Below the pieces are notes generated by a model that was not told the origin of the DNA, did no database searches, and worked only from the letters and a program-made list of their open reading frames with translations. A DNA stretch of 22,935 bases, from positions 1 through 22,935 of the forward strand of contig CAZFTD010000040.1 of the NCBI GenBank assembly GCA_964521525.1, written 5' to 3'. Positions within the stretch are counted from its first letter, which is position 1. Each line of letters opens with the position of its first letter. This stretch comes from CALEUX01 sp964521525 (GTDB taxonomy: Bacteria > Bacteroidota > Bacteroidia > Bacteroidales > Marinilabiliaceae). Position numbers and translations under genes: made by a program. Below are positions 7,344 through 15,458 of the stretch, piece by piece.

Positions 7344-8030
7344 ATGAACACCAATATTGATATTCTGATTGCTTCAGACGAACATCTGGATTATGTTGAC
7401 ATTATTCTTAATACCATTGCCGAAGCGGCCAAAATAAGAGGTACCGGAATTGCCAAACGTAACCCTGATTATATACGCCAGAAAATAAAAGAAGGAAAGG
7501 CGATTATTGCACTTGCCAATGGCGAGTTTGCAGGTTTTTGCTATATAGAAATGTGGGGTCACGAAAAATTCGTGGCCAACTCGGGCCTAATAGTGGTTGA
7601 GAAATTCCGGGGTATGGGATTGGCCAAAGACATTAAGCGGAAAGCATTTGAATTATCGCGTCAACGTTATCCACATGCTAAAATATTTGGCTTAACAACA
7701 GGCCTCGCCGTTATGAAAATTAACTCTGAACTGGGCTATAAACCTGTAACCTTTTCGGAATTAACCGATGATGAGGATTTTTGGAAAGGATGCCAAAGTT
7801 GCGTTAATTACGACATCCTTATGCGCACCAACCGTAAGCATTGCCTGTGCACAGGCATGTTGTACGACCCGGAAAAAGAAGAAAAAAGAAAAGCCAAACC
7901 AATTCCTCAGAAGAAACTTAAGGTTTATGAGCGTTGGTTGCAATTCAAACAATTTGTGTTCCTCAGAAATAAAAACAAAAGCAACAACGGCAATAAATTA
8001 TTGCAAAGAATAATGGCCTTTTTTGTATAA
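7344..8030 (+). CDS. GNAT-family acyltransferase, candidate N-acylglutamate synthase
   Basis: A 228-residue protein with a GNAT fold at about 5-150: an N-terminal segment with RGTGIAKRNPDYI (32-44), strands around IIALANGEFAGFCYIEMW, and the acyl-CoA pyrophosphate loop RGMGLA (89-94). An unusual tail follows. Cysteines at 150, 153, 167 and 169 make CxxC-x13-CxC, which looks like a metal site, then a Lys-rich stretch and a hydrophobic end. No argA, argJ or kinase-fused synthase is in the locus, and this gene sits between argR and argG in the pathway operon. I infer that it acylates the amino group of glutamate, using succinyl-CoA or acetyl-CoA, in the first step. The GNAT assignment is firm. 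The substrate is inference from context. Confidence 0.85.
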   Translation: MNTNIDILIASDEHLDYVDIILNTIAEAAKIRGTGIAKRNPDYIRQKIKEGKAIIALANGEFAGFCYIEMWGHEKFVANSGLIVVEKFRGMGLAKDIKRKAFELSRQRYPHAKIFGLTTGLAVMKINSELGYKPVTFSELTDDEDFWKGCQSCVNYDILMRTNRKHCLCTGMLYDPEKEEKRKAKPIPQKKLKVYERWLQFKQFVFLRNKNKSNNGNKLLQRIMAFFV

Positions 8031-8044
8031 AAATAAACAAATAC

Positions 8045-8097
8045 TGCCCGTATGGGCATTATCAATATTATTAAACTTAAGGTTTTTAAAGCCTTAA
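8045..8097 (+). other. Two intercistronic hairpins before argG
   Basis: TGCCC-GTAT-GGGCA (8045-8058) is a perfect 5-base stem with a 4-base loop, and TTAAGG-N9-CCTTAA (8077-8097) is a 6-base stem. Neither is followed by a T-run, so they do not look like terminators. They fill the gap between the GNAT gene and argG and could affect mRNA processing or stability. Confidence 0.45.
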
Positions 8098-8114
8098 ACT
8101 AAAAATACTCAGTG

Positions 8115-9323
8115 ATGGAAAAAGAAAAAGTAGTATTGGCATTCAGTGGCGGATTAGACACATCGTATTGTGTTAAATACCTGGCCAATGAAAAAAATCT
8201 TGAAGTATATTCTGCTATTGCCAATACTGGCGGATTTAGCCAGAAGGAACTTCAGGAAGTTGAAAAAAATGCCTATGCCCTTGGTGTTAAAAAACATGTG
8301 GCCATCGATATTACTGATTTATATTACAACAATTGCATCAGGTACATGGTTTACGGCAACATCCTGAAAAACAATACTTATCCATTATCCGTTTCGTCGG
8401 AGAGGATTTTTCAGGCACTGGCAACCGTTAAGTACGCCCGCGAAATTGGAGCTCAATACATAGCTCATGGCAGCACAGGTGCCGGCAACGATCAGGTAAG
8501 GTTCGACCTCACTTTTCAAATTCTTGCCCCCGAACTAAAAATTATTACTCCAATCCGCGATAAAGTTTTGAGCCGCGAAGAGGAAATTGAATACCTGAAG
8601 AAAGAAGGTGTACAGCGCGACTGGACCAAAATGGCCTACAGCATTAACAAAGGATTATGGGGAACCAGCGTTGGCGGAAAAGAAACACTCACTTCTCACC
8701 TGCCCTTGCCCGGTTCTGCTTACCCTAGTCAGCCGCAAAAAACAGGGAGCGAGCGTTTGGAATTGGAATTTGTTAAAGGAGAACTGGTTGGGGTAAATGG
8801 TAAAACCTTCAGCAATAAAGTGGATGCCATCAGAACGGTTGAAGCATATGGCTCGGCTTACGCCATTGGACGCGATATTCATGTTGGTGATACCATCATC
8901 GGTATTAAAGGCCGTGTAGGTTTTGAAGCTTCTGCACCTATATTAATTATGAAAGCACACCATTTGCTTGAAAAACACACCCTCACCAAATGGCAAATGT
9001 ACTGGAAAGAACAATTGGCAAACTGGTATGGAATGTTGCTGCACGAAGCTCTTTATCTGGAACCTGTAATGCGCGATATCGAAAAATTCCTCGAAAGCAC
9101 TCAAACCAATGTTACCGGAAAGGTTTTTATTCAGCTTCATCCATTTCATTTTATGCTCGAAGGCATTGAATCGGCCCATGACCTTATGAAAAGTGGCTTT
9201 GGAGATTATGGCGAAGTTAACAAAGCATGGAGTGGCGACGATGTTAAAGGCTTTACCACTATCCTTGGTAATTCCCTGAAAATATTTAATCACGTGAATA
9301 AAGGTCAGTTGGATATTTTTTAG
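8115..9323 (+). CDS. argG: Argininosuccinate synthase
   Basis: A 402-residue protein that joins citrulline and aspartate with ATP to form argininosuccinate, the penultimate step of arginine synthesis. The N-type ATP-binding motif SGGLDTS is at 11-17. The family motifs AHGSTGAGNDQVRF and SVGGKET follow at about 119-132 and 191-197. GYRGDDxxG-type variation is absent and the length is normal. The start is taken at ATG 8115. A GTG directly before it in frame (8112) would add one residue and is less likely. It lies 84 bases after the GNAT gene, with two small hairpins between. It resembles Bacteroidota ArgG proteins in its ending (NKGQLDIF). Confidence 0.95.
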   Translation: MEKEKVVLAFSGGLDTSYCVKYLANEKNLEVYSAIANTGGFSQKELQEVEKNAYALGVKKHVAIDITDLYYNNCIRYMVYGNILKNNTYPLSVSSERIFQALATVKYAREIGAQYIAHGSTGAGNDQVRFDLTFQILAPELKIITPIRDKVLSREEEIEYLKKEGVQRDWTKMAYSINKGLWGTSVGGKETLTSHLPLPGSAYPSQPQKTGSERLELEFVKGELVGVNGKTFSNKVDAIRTVEAYGSAYAIGRDIHVGDTIIGIKGRVGFEASAPILIMKAHHLLEKHTLTKWQMYWKEQLANWYGMLLHEALYLEPVMRDIEKFLESTQTNVTGKVFIQLHPFHFMLEGIESAHDLMKSGFGDYGEVNKAWSGDDVKGFTTILGNSLKIFNHVNKGQLDIF

Positions 9324-9330
9324 AGTTTTG

Positions 9331-9353
9331 AGTTCATAGTTTAAAGTTCATAG
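9331..9353. repeat. Short direct repeat in the argG-argC gap
   Basis: AGTTCATAG occurs twice (9331-9339 and 9345-9353), separated by TTTAA. It fills half of a 48-base gap. It may be replication slippage or decayed repeat sequence. No function is evident. Confidence 0.5.
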
Positions 9354-9371
9354 AAAAAAGTAAACAGAGCG

Positions 9372-10340
9372 ATGAAGATTAGAGTTGGAATTGCGGGAGG
9401 GGCCGGGTATACAGCCGGTGAATTAATACGTATTTTATTAGGTCACCCCAATACTGAATTTAGTTGGATTCTGAGCAGCAGTCATGCAGGGCAACCCATA
9501 ACCCGTGTACATACTGATCTGGTTGGTGACACCAATCTTGTATTTGCCGACAAACCCGACTTTAATACCATTGATGTGGTTTTTATTTGTATGGGGCATG
9601 GAAAATCAGCAGCCTTTGTGAATGAAAACAACATTGCGCCAAACGTAAAAATCATTGATTTAAGCCATGATTTCCGCCTATCAGCAACCGGAAACGATTT
9701 TGTATATGGCTTGCCTGAAATGAATCGTGAGGCCATAAAAAATGCTTCCAGAATTGCCAACCCAGGTTGTTTTGCAACTGCTATCCAATTGGCGTTATTA
9801 CCATTGGCTGCCAATGGTTTGCTCAACGAAATTCATGTACATGCCATAACCGGTTCCACCGGTGCTGGACAAGCCTTGTCGGCAACCACCCATTTCAGTT
9901 GGCGTAACGATAATGTTTCTATCTATAAAGCGTTTGAACACCAGCACTTAAAAGAGATTAACCAATCGCTAAAACAACTGATGCCCGGTTTTAACGCCCC
10001 GATAAACTTTGTGCCCATGCGTGGAAACTTTGCACGGGGTATACTTGCATCGGTGTATCTCGATAGCTCTTTACCAAAAGAAGAGGCCCTGGCATTGTAT
10101 GAATTTTACTATAACGCCCAACCTTTTGTAACATTGTCAACCGACCCCATCGACCTTAAGCAGGTTGTAAATACCAATAAATGTCTTTTAGAGGTTAATA
10201 AATATGGTAACAAATTACATGTAACCAGCATTATTGACAACCTGACAAAAGGAGCCTCTGGACAAGCTGTTCACAACATGAACCTGATGTTTGGCTTACC
10301 CGAAACCGCAGGACTTTATATGAAACCTTCGGCGTTTTAG
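9372..10340 (+). CDS. argC: N-acyl-gamma-glutamyl-phosphate reductase
   Basis: A 322-residue protein that reduces N-acylglutamyl phosphate with NADPH to the semialdehyde. The Rossmann start is GIAGGAGYTAGEL (6-18). The catalytic Cys is at 133 in ANPGCFATA. GSTGAGQALS (161-170) and the conserved FEHQH (189-193) follow, then the C-terminal TKGASGQAVHNMNLMFGL. The length is that of the shorter ArgC type found in Bacteroidota. Given the succinyl-type carbamoyltransferase in the same locus, the true substrate may be the N-succinyl compound. That is inferred, as nothing in this sequence alone settles it. It lies between argG and argD on the same strand. Confidence 0.94.
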   Translation: MKIRVGIAGGAGYTAGELIRILLGHPNTEFSWILSSSHAGQPITRVHTDLVGDTNLVFADKPDFNTIDVVFICMGHGKSAAFVNENNIAPNVKIIDLSHDFRLSATGNDFVYGLPEMNREAIKNASRIANPGCFATAIQLALLPLAANGLLNEIHVHAITGSTGAGQALSATTHFSWRNDNVSIYKAFEHQHLKEINQSLKQLMPGFNAPINFVPMRGNFARGILASVYLDSSLPKEEALALYEFYYNAQPFVTLSTDPIDLKQVVNTNKCLLEVNKYGNKLHVTSIIDNLTKGASGQAVHNMNLMFGLPETAGLYMKPSAF

Positions 10341-10385
10341 TACTATTTTAATTGATTTTACCTGAATTTCAATATACTTCCTGAA

Positions 10386-11513
10386 ATGAAACTGTTTGAT
10401 GTTTATCCACTCATGAATGTAACGCCTCAAAAAGCAAGCGATTGTTATGTATGGGACGATAAAGGCAACAAATACCTTGATTTGTATGGCGGTCATGCCG
10501 TTATATCAATCGGTCATTCACATCCACATTATATAGGGCGGATAACCAAACAATTAAACGATATAGGATTTTATTCCAACTCTGTTCAGAACCCATTACA
10601 GGAAGAACTTGCCCAAAAACTTGGTCAATTATGTCAACTGCCCGAATATGCGCTCTTTTTATGCAATTCAGGCGCCGAAGCCAACGAGAATGCCTTAAAA
10701 CTGGCATCGTTCCATACAGGCAAAAAGCGTGTCATTGCCTTTAAAAAAGCTTTTCACGGTCGCACTTCCGCTGCTGTGGCTGCCACCGACAATCCCAACA
10801 TTCAGGCAGAAATCAATAAAGGGCATCTGGTTACTTTTCTTGAACTAAATGATGCAGAAGCCGTTGAAACCGAACTCAAAAAAGGTGATGTATGTGCTGT
10901 AATTGTGGAAGGGATTCAGGGCATTGGAGGTATTCGTGTGCCGGAAATATCATTCCTTCAGAGTCTGGAGCAGATGTGTGAAAAACACAATGCAGTTTTA
11001 ATTCTGGATGAAATTCAATCGGGATACGGCCGTTCAGGTTCATTTTTTGCTTTTGAAGAAGCCGGCATAAAACCACACCTCATAACTACTGCCAAAGGGA
11101 TGGGCAATGGATTTCCTATTGGAGGACTGCTGATATCTCCCGAATTTAAAGCTTCTCACGGTCTTTTGGGTACTACCTTTGGTGGAAACTACCTGGCCTG
11201 TGCGGCCGCTATAGCAGTTCTTGAAGTTATTGAAAAACAAAATCTTATTAAAAATGCCCGTCAAACCGGTGATTATTTAATCAACGAATTGAAAAATATT
11301 GACGGTATAAATGAGGTTCGTGGTCGTGGTTTAATGATTGGTTTGCAGTTTGACCAAAATGTATCCGAAATCAGAAAGAATTTAGTTGCTCAAAAGAAAA
11401 TATTTACCGGGGTGTCGTCAACCAACATAATACGATTGTTACCCCCATTAACGCTAACAATACCTATGGCAGAATATTTTATACATAGCCTGAAAGAGGT
11501 TTTAAGAACCTAA
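10386..11513 (+). CDS. argD: N-acylornithine aminotransferase
   Basis: A 375-residue PLP-dependent class III aminotransferase that converts the N-acylglutamate semialdehyde to N-acylornithine with glutamate as donor. Visible motifs are YGGHAVISIGHSHP (34-47), the phosphate-binding NSGAEAN (94-100), LILDEIQSGYGR (205-216, with the ring-binding Asp at 208) and the Schiff-base Lys at 237 in TTAKGMGNGFP. It is slightly short for class III enzymes but normal for ArgD of this group. It begins 45 bases after argC. As with argC, the acyl group is likely succinyl by context. Succinylornithine aminotransferases (AstC) are close relatives, but the operon points to biosynthesis. Confidence 0.93.
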   Translation: MKLFDVYPLMNVTPQKASDCYVWDDKGNKYLDLYGGHAVISIGHSHPHYIGRITKQLNDIGFYSNSVQNPLQEELAQKLGQLCQLPEYALFLCNSGAEANENALKLASFHTGKKRVIAFKKAFHGRTSAAVAATDNPNIQAEINKGHLVTFLELNDAEAVETELKKGDVCAVIVEGIQGIGGIRVPEISFLQSLEQMCEKHNAVLILDEIQSGYGRSGSFFAFEEAGIKPHLITTAKGMGNGFPIGGLLISPEFKASHGLLGTTFGGNYLACAAAIAVLEVIEKQNLIKNARQTGDYLINELKNIDGINEVRGRGLMIGLQFDQNVSEIRKNLVAQKKIFTGVSSTNIIRLLPPLTLTIPMAEYFIHSLKEVLRT

Positions 11514-11551
11514 TAAACAATCAATCCCAAACCAACACAACCAACCCACAA

Positions 11552-12142
11552 ATGATTAAATCTTATTGGAACGAAGAATGGAAAGAAATCATCTTTCCGC
11601 CTGGTGCATTACGAAAACGATACGCCATTAGCAATTACGGCCGTATAGTTAGTTATACCAACCATCTGAACGAAGGTAAACCTGTTAAAGGAGGGAGCCT
11701 GAAAGGGTATAAAACCCTTCCATTGCGCCCGGCAGGTATATCAACTACTTATTACGTTCATAAACTGGTGGCTACTTATTTTTTACCAGCTCCAAATCCG
11801 GAAGAAACTTATGTGATCCACCTCGATTTTAACAAATCGAACAACTTCGTAAACAATTTAAAATGGGCTACACGTGAAGAAACCTATGAGCATCAGCAAA
11901 AAAACCCATCAGTATTGCAAGGCCGTGAAAAAATAAAAGGGAGATGCACTTCTGAAGGCCCCAAACTGAATGCAACCCAGGTAATGCGTTTAAAAAAGAA
12001 GTTGCTCGACCCCGACCGAAAAACCAAATTACGCATAATAGCCAAACAATTCGGGGTTAGCGAAATGCAACTGCACCGCATACGCAAAGGCGAAAACTGG
12101 GCACATGTGCAAGTGCCTGTCAGGGATAAAACCCAGCCCTAA
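11552..12142 (+). CDS. NUMOD4/HNH-like DNA-binding protein within the arginine operon
   Basis: A 196-residue protein. Residues 5-35 match a NUMOD4 motif (EEWKEI, then YAISNYGRIVSY), typical of homing-endonuclease relatives. Residues 66-108 match the HNH core: YVHKLVATYF, then VIHLDFNKSNNFVNNLKWATREE, with His at 90 and Asn-Leu-x-Trp near 102-105. Residues 139-177 look like a helix-turn-helix (TQVMRLKKKLL, IIAKQFGVSEMQLHRIRKG). It is intact, starts 38 bases after argD on the same strand, and is followed by a weak terminator. It could be a free-standing HNH nuclease gene or a domesticated DNA-binding protein. No intron or intein is seen in its neighbours. The domain calls come from motifs, and a role in arginine control would be speculative. 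Confidence 0.8.
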   Translation: MIKSYWNEEWKEIIFPPGALRKRYAISNYGRIVSYTNHLNEGKPVKGGSLKGYKTLPLRPAGISTTYYVHKLVATYFLPAPNPEETYVIHLDFNKSNNFVNNLKWATREETYEHQQKNPSVLQGREKIKGRCTSEGPKLNATQVMRLKKKLLDPDRKTKLRIIAKQFGVSEMQLHRIRKGENWAHVQVPVRDKTQP

Positions 12143-12167
12143 TAAAGGCTCTGACTTTATTTTTTTG
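12141..12167 (+). terminator. Weak terminator after the NUMOD4/HNH-like gene
   Basis: AATAAAG (12141-12147) pairs with CTTTATT (12155-12161) around a 7-base loop, and the T-run reaches 12166. The stem is AT-rich, so termination is probably partial. It fits with the separate promoter found just before proC. Confidence 0.4.
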
Positions 12168-12189
12168 TAATTTTATATCGAATCGGTTT

Positions 12190-12221
12190 TTTGTTGTCAA
12201 GCAACATAAACCATAATTTTG
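12190..12221 (+). promoter_or_regulatory. Consensus promoter of the proC-led transcription unit
   Basis: TTTG (12190-12193), a 20-base spacer, then TAATTTTG (12214-12221): both Bacteroidota elements are exact and correctly spaced. The -7 element ends eight bases before the proC ATG at 12230, so the predicted start (about 12226-12230) gives little or no 5' leader. A small inverted repeat, TGTTG-TCAAG-CAACA (12192-12206), lies between the elements and could be an operator. No ARG box is seen here. Confidence 0.65.
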
Positions 12222-12229
12222 GTCTGATC

Positions 12230-13033
12230 ATGGAAAACAGGAAAATTGCTATCATAGGAGGAGGAAATCTGGGGTCATCCATAGCCCGGGGAATGGTTTT
12301 TACAAAACAGTATCAACCTCAACTAATCCATGTAACCCGAAGAAGGTCCCAATTACTGGAACCTTTGGCCAAACTTGGGATTATAACCGGCAACGACAAC
12401 ATGGCTGCAATTAAAAATGCACATATCGTATTTCTGGCAGTGAAACCCTATCAGATGGAAGACATTCTGAAAGAGATTGTTCCTGAGCTTGAGCCGCATG
12501 CCCTCCTGATATCATTGGCTACCGGCATTAGCAACGAAACATTGCTGACACTGAGTGGTAATAAATATCCTGTTTTCAGAGCTATGCCAAACACGGCCAT
12601 CGCCATTGGCCAGTCAATGACCTGTTTGTCGGCCATGAATGCCACCCAGGAGCAGGAAGAGGAAGTAAAAGCACTTTTTGAGAAAATGGGCACGGCACAA
12701 TACATTCCTGAAGAACTGATGTCGGCTGCTACAGTATTGGCTGCTTGTGGCATTGCCTTTGCCCTTCGCTTTATTCGTGCGGCAACGCAGGGAGGCATTG
12801 AAATAGGATTTGGATCAGAGCTGGCATTAAAAATTGCATCTCAAACAGTGAAAGGAGCCGCCCAGCTTATTATCCAGGGCGAGAGCCACCCCGAAGCAGA
12901 AATTGATAAGGTAACTACCCCTCGTGGTATTACCATTTCAGGCTTGAATGAAATGGAACACCAGGGTTTTAGTTCCTCGCTGATTAAAGGTTTGCTCACA
13001 TCCTACAATAAAATTGAGAACAGCAAAAAATAA
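12230..13033 (+). CDS. proC: Pyrroline-5-carboxylate reductase
   Basis: A 267-residue protein that reduces pyrroline-5-carboxylate to proline with NAD(P)H, the last step of proline synthesis. The Rossmann motif IIGGGNLGSSIA is at 8-19, FLAVKPYQ at about 69-76, RAMPNTAIAIGQSMT at about 118-132, and the C-terminal active-site region TPRGITISGLNEMEHQGFSSSLI near 230-252, in the Bacteroidota form. The start is set at ATG 12230. A TTG at 12191 would add 13 residues with no resemblance to ProC and would overlap the promoter. proB follows 31 bases after the stop. Confidence 0.94.
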   Translation: MENRKIAIIGGGNLGSSIARGMVFTKQYQPQLIHVTRRRSQLLEPLAKLGIITGNDNMAAIKNAHIVFLAVKPYQMEDILKEIVPELEPHALLISLATGISNETLLTLSGNKYPVFRAMPNTAIAIGQSMTCLSAMNATQEQEEEVKALFEKMGTAQYIPEELMSAATVLAACGIAFALRFIRAATQGGIEIGFGSELALKIASQTVKGAAQLIIQGESHPEAEIDKVTTPRGITISGLNEMEHQGFSSSLIKGLLTSYNKIENSKK

Positions 13034-13064
13034 AACAATCCCAAATAGATAAATCCGTTTAATT

Positions 13065-14141
13065 GTGTATAAATCGGTAACCATAAAAATTGGATCCAAC
13101 GTACTTACCCGTTCCGACGGCAAACTCGATTTAGAGCGTATTTCGCATATCACCGACCAGATAGCCGAGCTTCATAACCAGGGTGTTAAAGTCATTCTGG
13201 TGTCTTCAGGAGCTGTAGCTTCCGGTCGAAGCCTGGTTCCCAAACCACCTAAGAAAGATCCGGTATCTGAACGGCAACTGTTATCATCGGTAGGGCAGGT
13301 TAAACTTGTAAGTACCTACTCCACTTTATTTGACCAGCATGGTATCACCTGTGCTCAGGTTTTGGTAACCAAGCAGGATTTCAGAACCCGTGAGCATTAT
13401 CTGAATATGAAGAACTGCCTCTCGGTGTTGCTTGAAAACAATATTGTTCCCATTATCAATGAAAATGATGCGGTATCGGTTACTGCACTAATGTTTACCG
13501 ACAACGATGAATTGGCTGGTTTAGTGGCCACCATGATGAATAGTGAAGCATTGTTTATTTTAAGCAATGTGGATGGAATCTTTAACGGCAATCCTTCCGA
13601 CCCATCATCAACGTTGATTGAAGAAATATATAATGGCGATACCGACCTTTCAAGTTTTGTAACCACCCAAAAAAGTAATTTCGGTAGAGGTGGCATGTTA
13701 ACCAAAGGACGCATTGCTCAAAACACAGCCGCTGCCGGTATTGCCGTACATATTGCCAATGGTACCAAACAGGGAATTATTGCCGACTTAACTAATCAAA
13801 CAGGGAAAATAGCGCACACAAAGTTTCTGCCCGGCACACCTCATCCAGCTGTAAAAAAATGGATGGCCTATTCGGCAGGATTTACAAGTGCCGAAGTTAC
13901 CATCAATCAGGGTGCTCGCGATGCATTGTTCTCACCCCGGGCTACAAGCTTACTATTAGCGGGAATAACCAATATTTCGGGTAGTTTTAAAAAAGGTGAT
14001 TTGCTGAGGATATTGGATCACAATGGTAAAACAATTGGTATAGGAAAGGCGCAATACGACAGCAAAAAAGCTGAAGAACATTTTTCCGATAAAAAATTCA
14101 AACCATTGGTACATTACGATTATCTTTTTTTATTTCCCTGA
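13065..14141 (+). CDS. proB: Glutamate 5-kinase with PUA domain
   Basis: A 358-residue protein that phosphorylates glutamate at the gamma carboxyl, the first step of proline synthesis. The amino-acid kinase domain (1-255) shows VTIKIGSNVL (5-14), VSSGAVASGR (46-55), NENDAVS (132-138), FTDNDELAGLVA and GRGGMLTK (197-204). The PUA domain is at about 270-345 (EVTINQGARDALFSPRATSLL and KKGDLLRI). The start is GTG at 13065. The only in-frame codons between it and a TAA at 13050 are not starts, and the next in-frame ATG lies beyond residue 100. The GTG start may lower expression relative to proA. In the family, proline inhibits the enzyme. Confidence 0.94.
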   Translation: MYKSVTIKIGSNVLTRSDGKLDLERISHITDQIAELHNQGVKVILVSSGAVASGRSLVPKPPKKDPVSERQLLSSVGQVKLVSTYSTLFDQHGITCAQVLVTKQDFRTREHYLNMKNCLSVLLENNIVPIINENDAVSVTALMFTDNDELAGLVATMMNSEALFILSNVDGIFNGNPSDPSSTLIEEIYNGDTDLSSFVTTQKSNFGRGGMLTKGRIAQNTAAAGIAVHIANGTKQGIIADLTNQTGKIAHTKFLPGTPHPAVKKWMAYSAGFTSAEVTINQGARDALFSPRATSLLLAGITNISGSFKKGDLLRILDHNGKTIGIGKAQYDSKKAEEHFSDKKFKPLVHYDYLFLFP

Positions 14142-14185
14142 AGCACATAAAATTGTAAATTGTACCAATATTTACCTCCGTTATC

Positions 14186-15433
14186 ATGAGTGCGTTAGAA
14201 CAAATTATTAAAGCCAGGCAGGCTGCTCCTTTATTGGTGCATGTTGGAAATGAAACCAACAGGAAGGTATTATTGGACCTGGCCGACAGAGCCGAAGCCA
14301 ATATTGCCAACTTATTATCGGCCAACATTCTCGACCTGAATCGTATGCCAAAGGACGATCCTCGCTACGACAGGCTGATGTTAACCGAAGATAGAATTAA
14401 AGGTATTGCTGCCGACTTACGTCAGGTGGCCACACTCGATTCGCCTATTGGTGAAGTTCTGGAAGAACGTACAATGCCCAACGGGTTAAACATTAAAAAG
14501 GTACGCGTGGCGCTGGGAGTAGTTGGTGTTATTTATGAAGCGCGCCCAAATGTCACCTTCGATGTTTTTGCCCTTTGTTTCCGCACCGGTAATGCCGCCG
14601 TTTTAAAAGGCGGACAAGATGCCTGGTTTTCTAATCAGGCCATAGCTTCATTGATTCGTAAAAGTTTAGTCGCTAATGGAATCTCTCCCGAAGTGGTTCA
14701 GCTTTTACCACCCGAACGCGAAGCGGCTACAGAACTAATGAATGCCACGGGTTTGGTTGATGTTTTAATTCCACGCGGCTCTCAGTCGCTCATTAACTCG
14801 GTTCGCGATTATGCCAAAGTGGCTGTTATTGAAACAGGTGCTGGCGTGGTGCACACTTACGTTGACGAAACAGCCGACCTCGATTTATCGAGAAAAGTAA
14901 TTTTCAATGCAAAAACCCGAAGGGTGAGTGTTTGTAATGCACTGGAATGCCTTATTATAAATAAAAAACGGCTGCCCGATTTGCCCGAACTGGTTGCTAT
15001 GTTGGCATCAAAATCGGTAAAAATTGAAGCCGACGAAGCTGCCTTTCAGGCATTAAAGGGCAACTACCCGCCCGAGTTATTAAAGCCTGCTGATAAGAAT
15101 TCTTTCGGCACCGAGTTTCTCGATTACAGAATGGCCATTAAAACCGTTGACAATATTGAACAGGCCATTCAGCACATTGCCACTTACAGCACCAAACACA
15201 GCGAAGCCATTTTATCAGCCAGCCAAGCCAATATTGAGCGTTTTTTTAACGAAGTAGATGCTGCCGCTGTTTATGCCAACACATCCACCGCTTTTACCGA
15301 CGGTGCACAGTTTGGGATGGGAGCCGAAATTGGCATCAGCACCCAAAAGCTTCATGCCAGAGGCCCAATGGCACTGAAAGAATTAACCAGTTATAAATGG
15401 CTGGTTCAAAGTAACGGGCTTACCCGTCCATAA
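14186..15433 (+). CDS. proA: Gamma-glutamyl phosphate reductase
   Basis: A 415-residue protein of the aldehyde dehydrogenase superfamily that reduces glutamyl-5-phosphate to the semialdehyde. Motifs: GVVGVIYEARPNVTFD (111-126), FRTGNAAVLKGG (132-143), IPRGSQSLI (195-203), IETGAGVVH (215-223), and the catalytic Cys at 250 in RRVSVCNALE. The C-terminal GAQFGMGAEIGISTQKLHARGPM is also conserved. The length matches the family (about 417). It follows proB after a 44-base gap. ProA and ArgC catalyse parallel reactions on free and N-acylated glutamyl phosphate, so both branches of glutamate use are encoded side by side. Confidence 0.95.
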   Translation: MSALEQIIKARQAAPLLVHVGNETNRKVLLDLADRAEANIANLLSANILDLNRMPKDDPRYDRLMLTEDRIKGIAADLRQVATLDSPIGEVLEERTMPNGLNIKKVRVALGVVGVIYEARPNVTFDVFALCFRTGNAAVLKGGQDAWFSNQAIASLIRKSLVANGISPEVVQLLPPEREAATELMNATGLVDVLIPRGSQSLINSVRDYAKVAVIETGAGVVHTYVDETADLDLSRKVIFNAKTRRVSVCNALECLIINKKRLPDLPELVAMLASKSVKIEADEAAFQALKGNYPPELLKPADKNSFGTEFLDYRMAIKTVDNIEQAIQHIATYSTKHSEAILSASQANIERFFNEVDAAAVYANTSTAFTDGAQFGMGAEIGISTQKLHARGPMALKELTSYKWLVQSNGLTRP

Positions 15434-15458
15434 AACGACACAGGAAAAACATAAAAAT

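Noticed and set aside
8045..8058. Hairpin before argG as a terminator
   Set aside because: No T-run follows and essential pathway genes continue downstream.
8112..8114. GTG start of argG one codon upstream
   Set aside because: ATG 8115 directly follows and gives the expected N-terminus before KVVLAFSGG.
12191..12229. TTG start extending ProC by 13 residues
   Set aside because: The extension overlaps a consensus promoter and does not resemble ProC N-termini, while ATG 12230 leads directly into the Rossmann motif.
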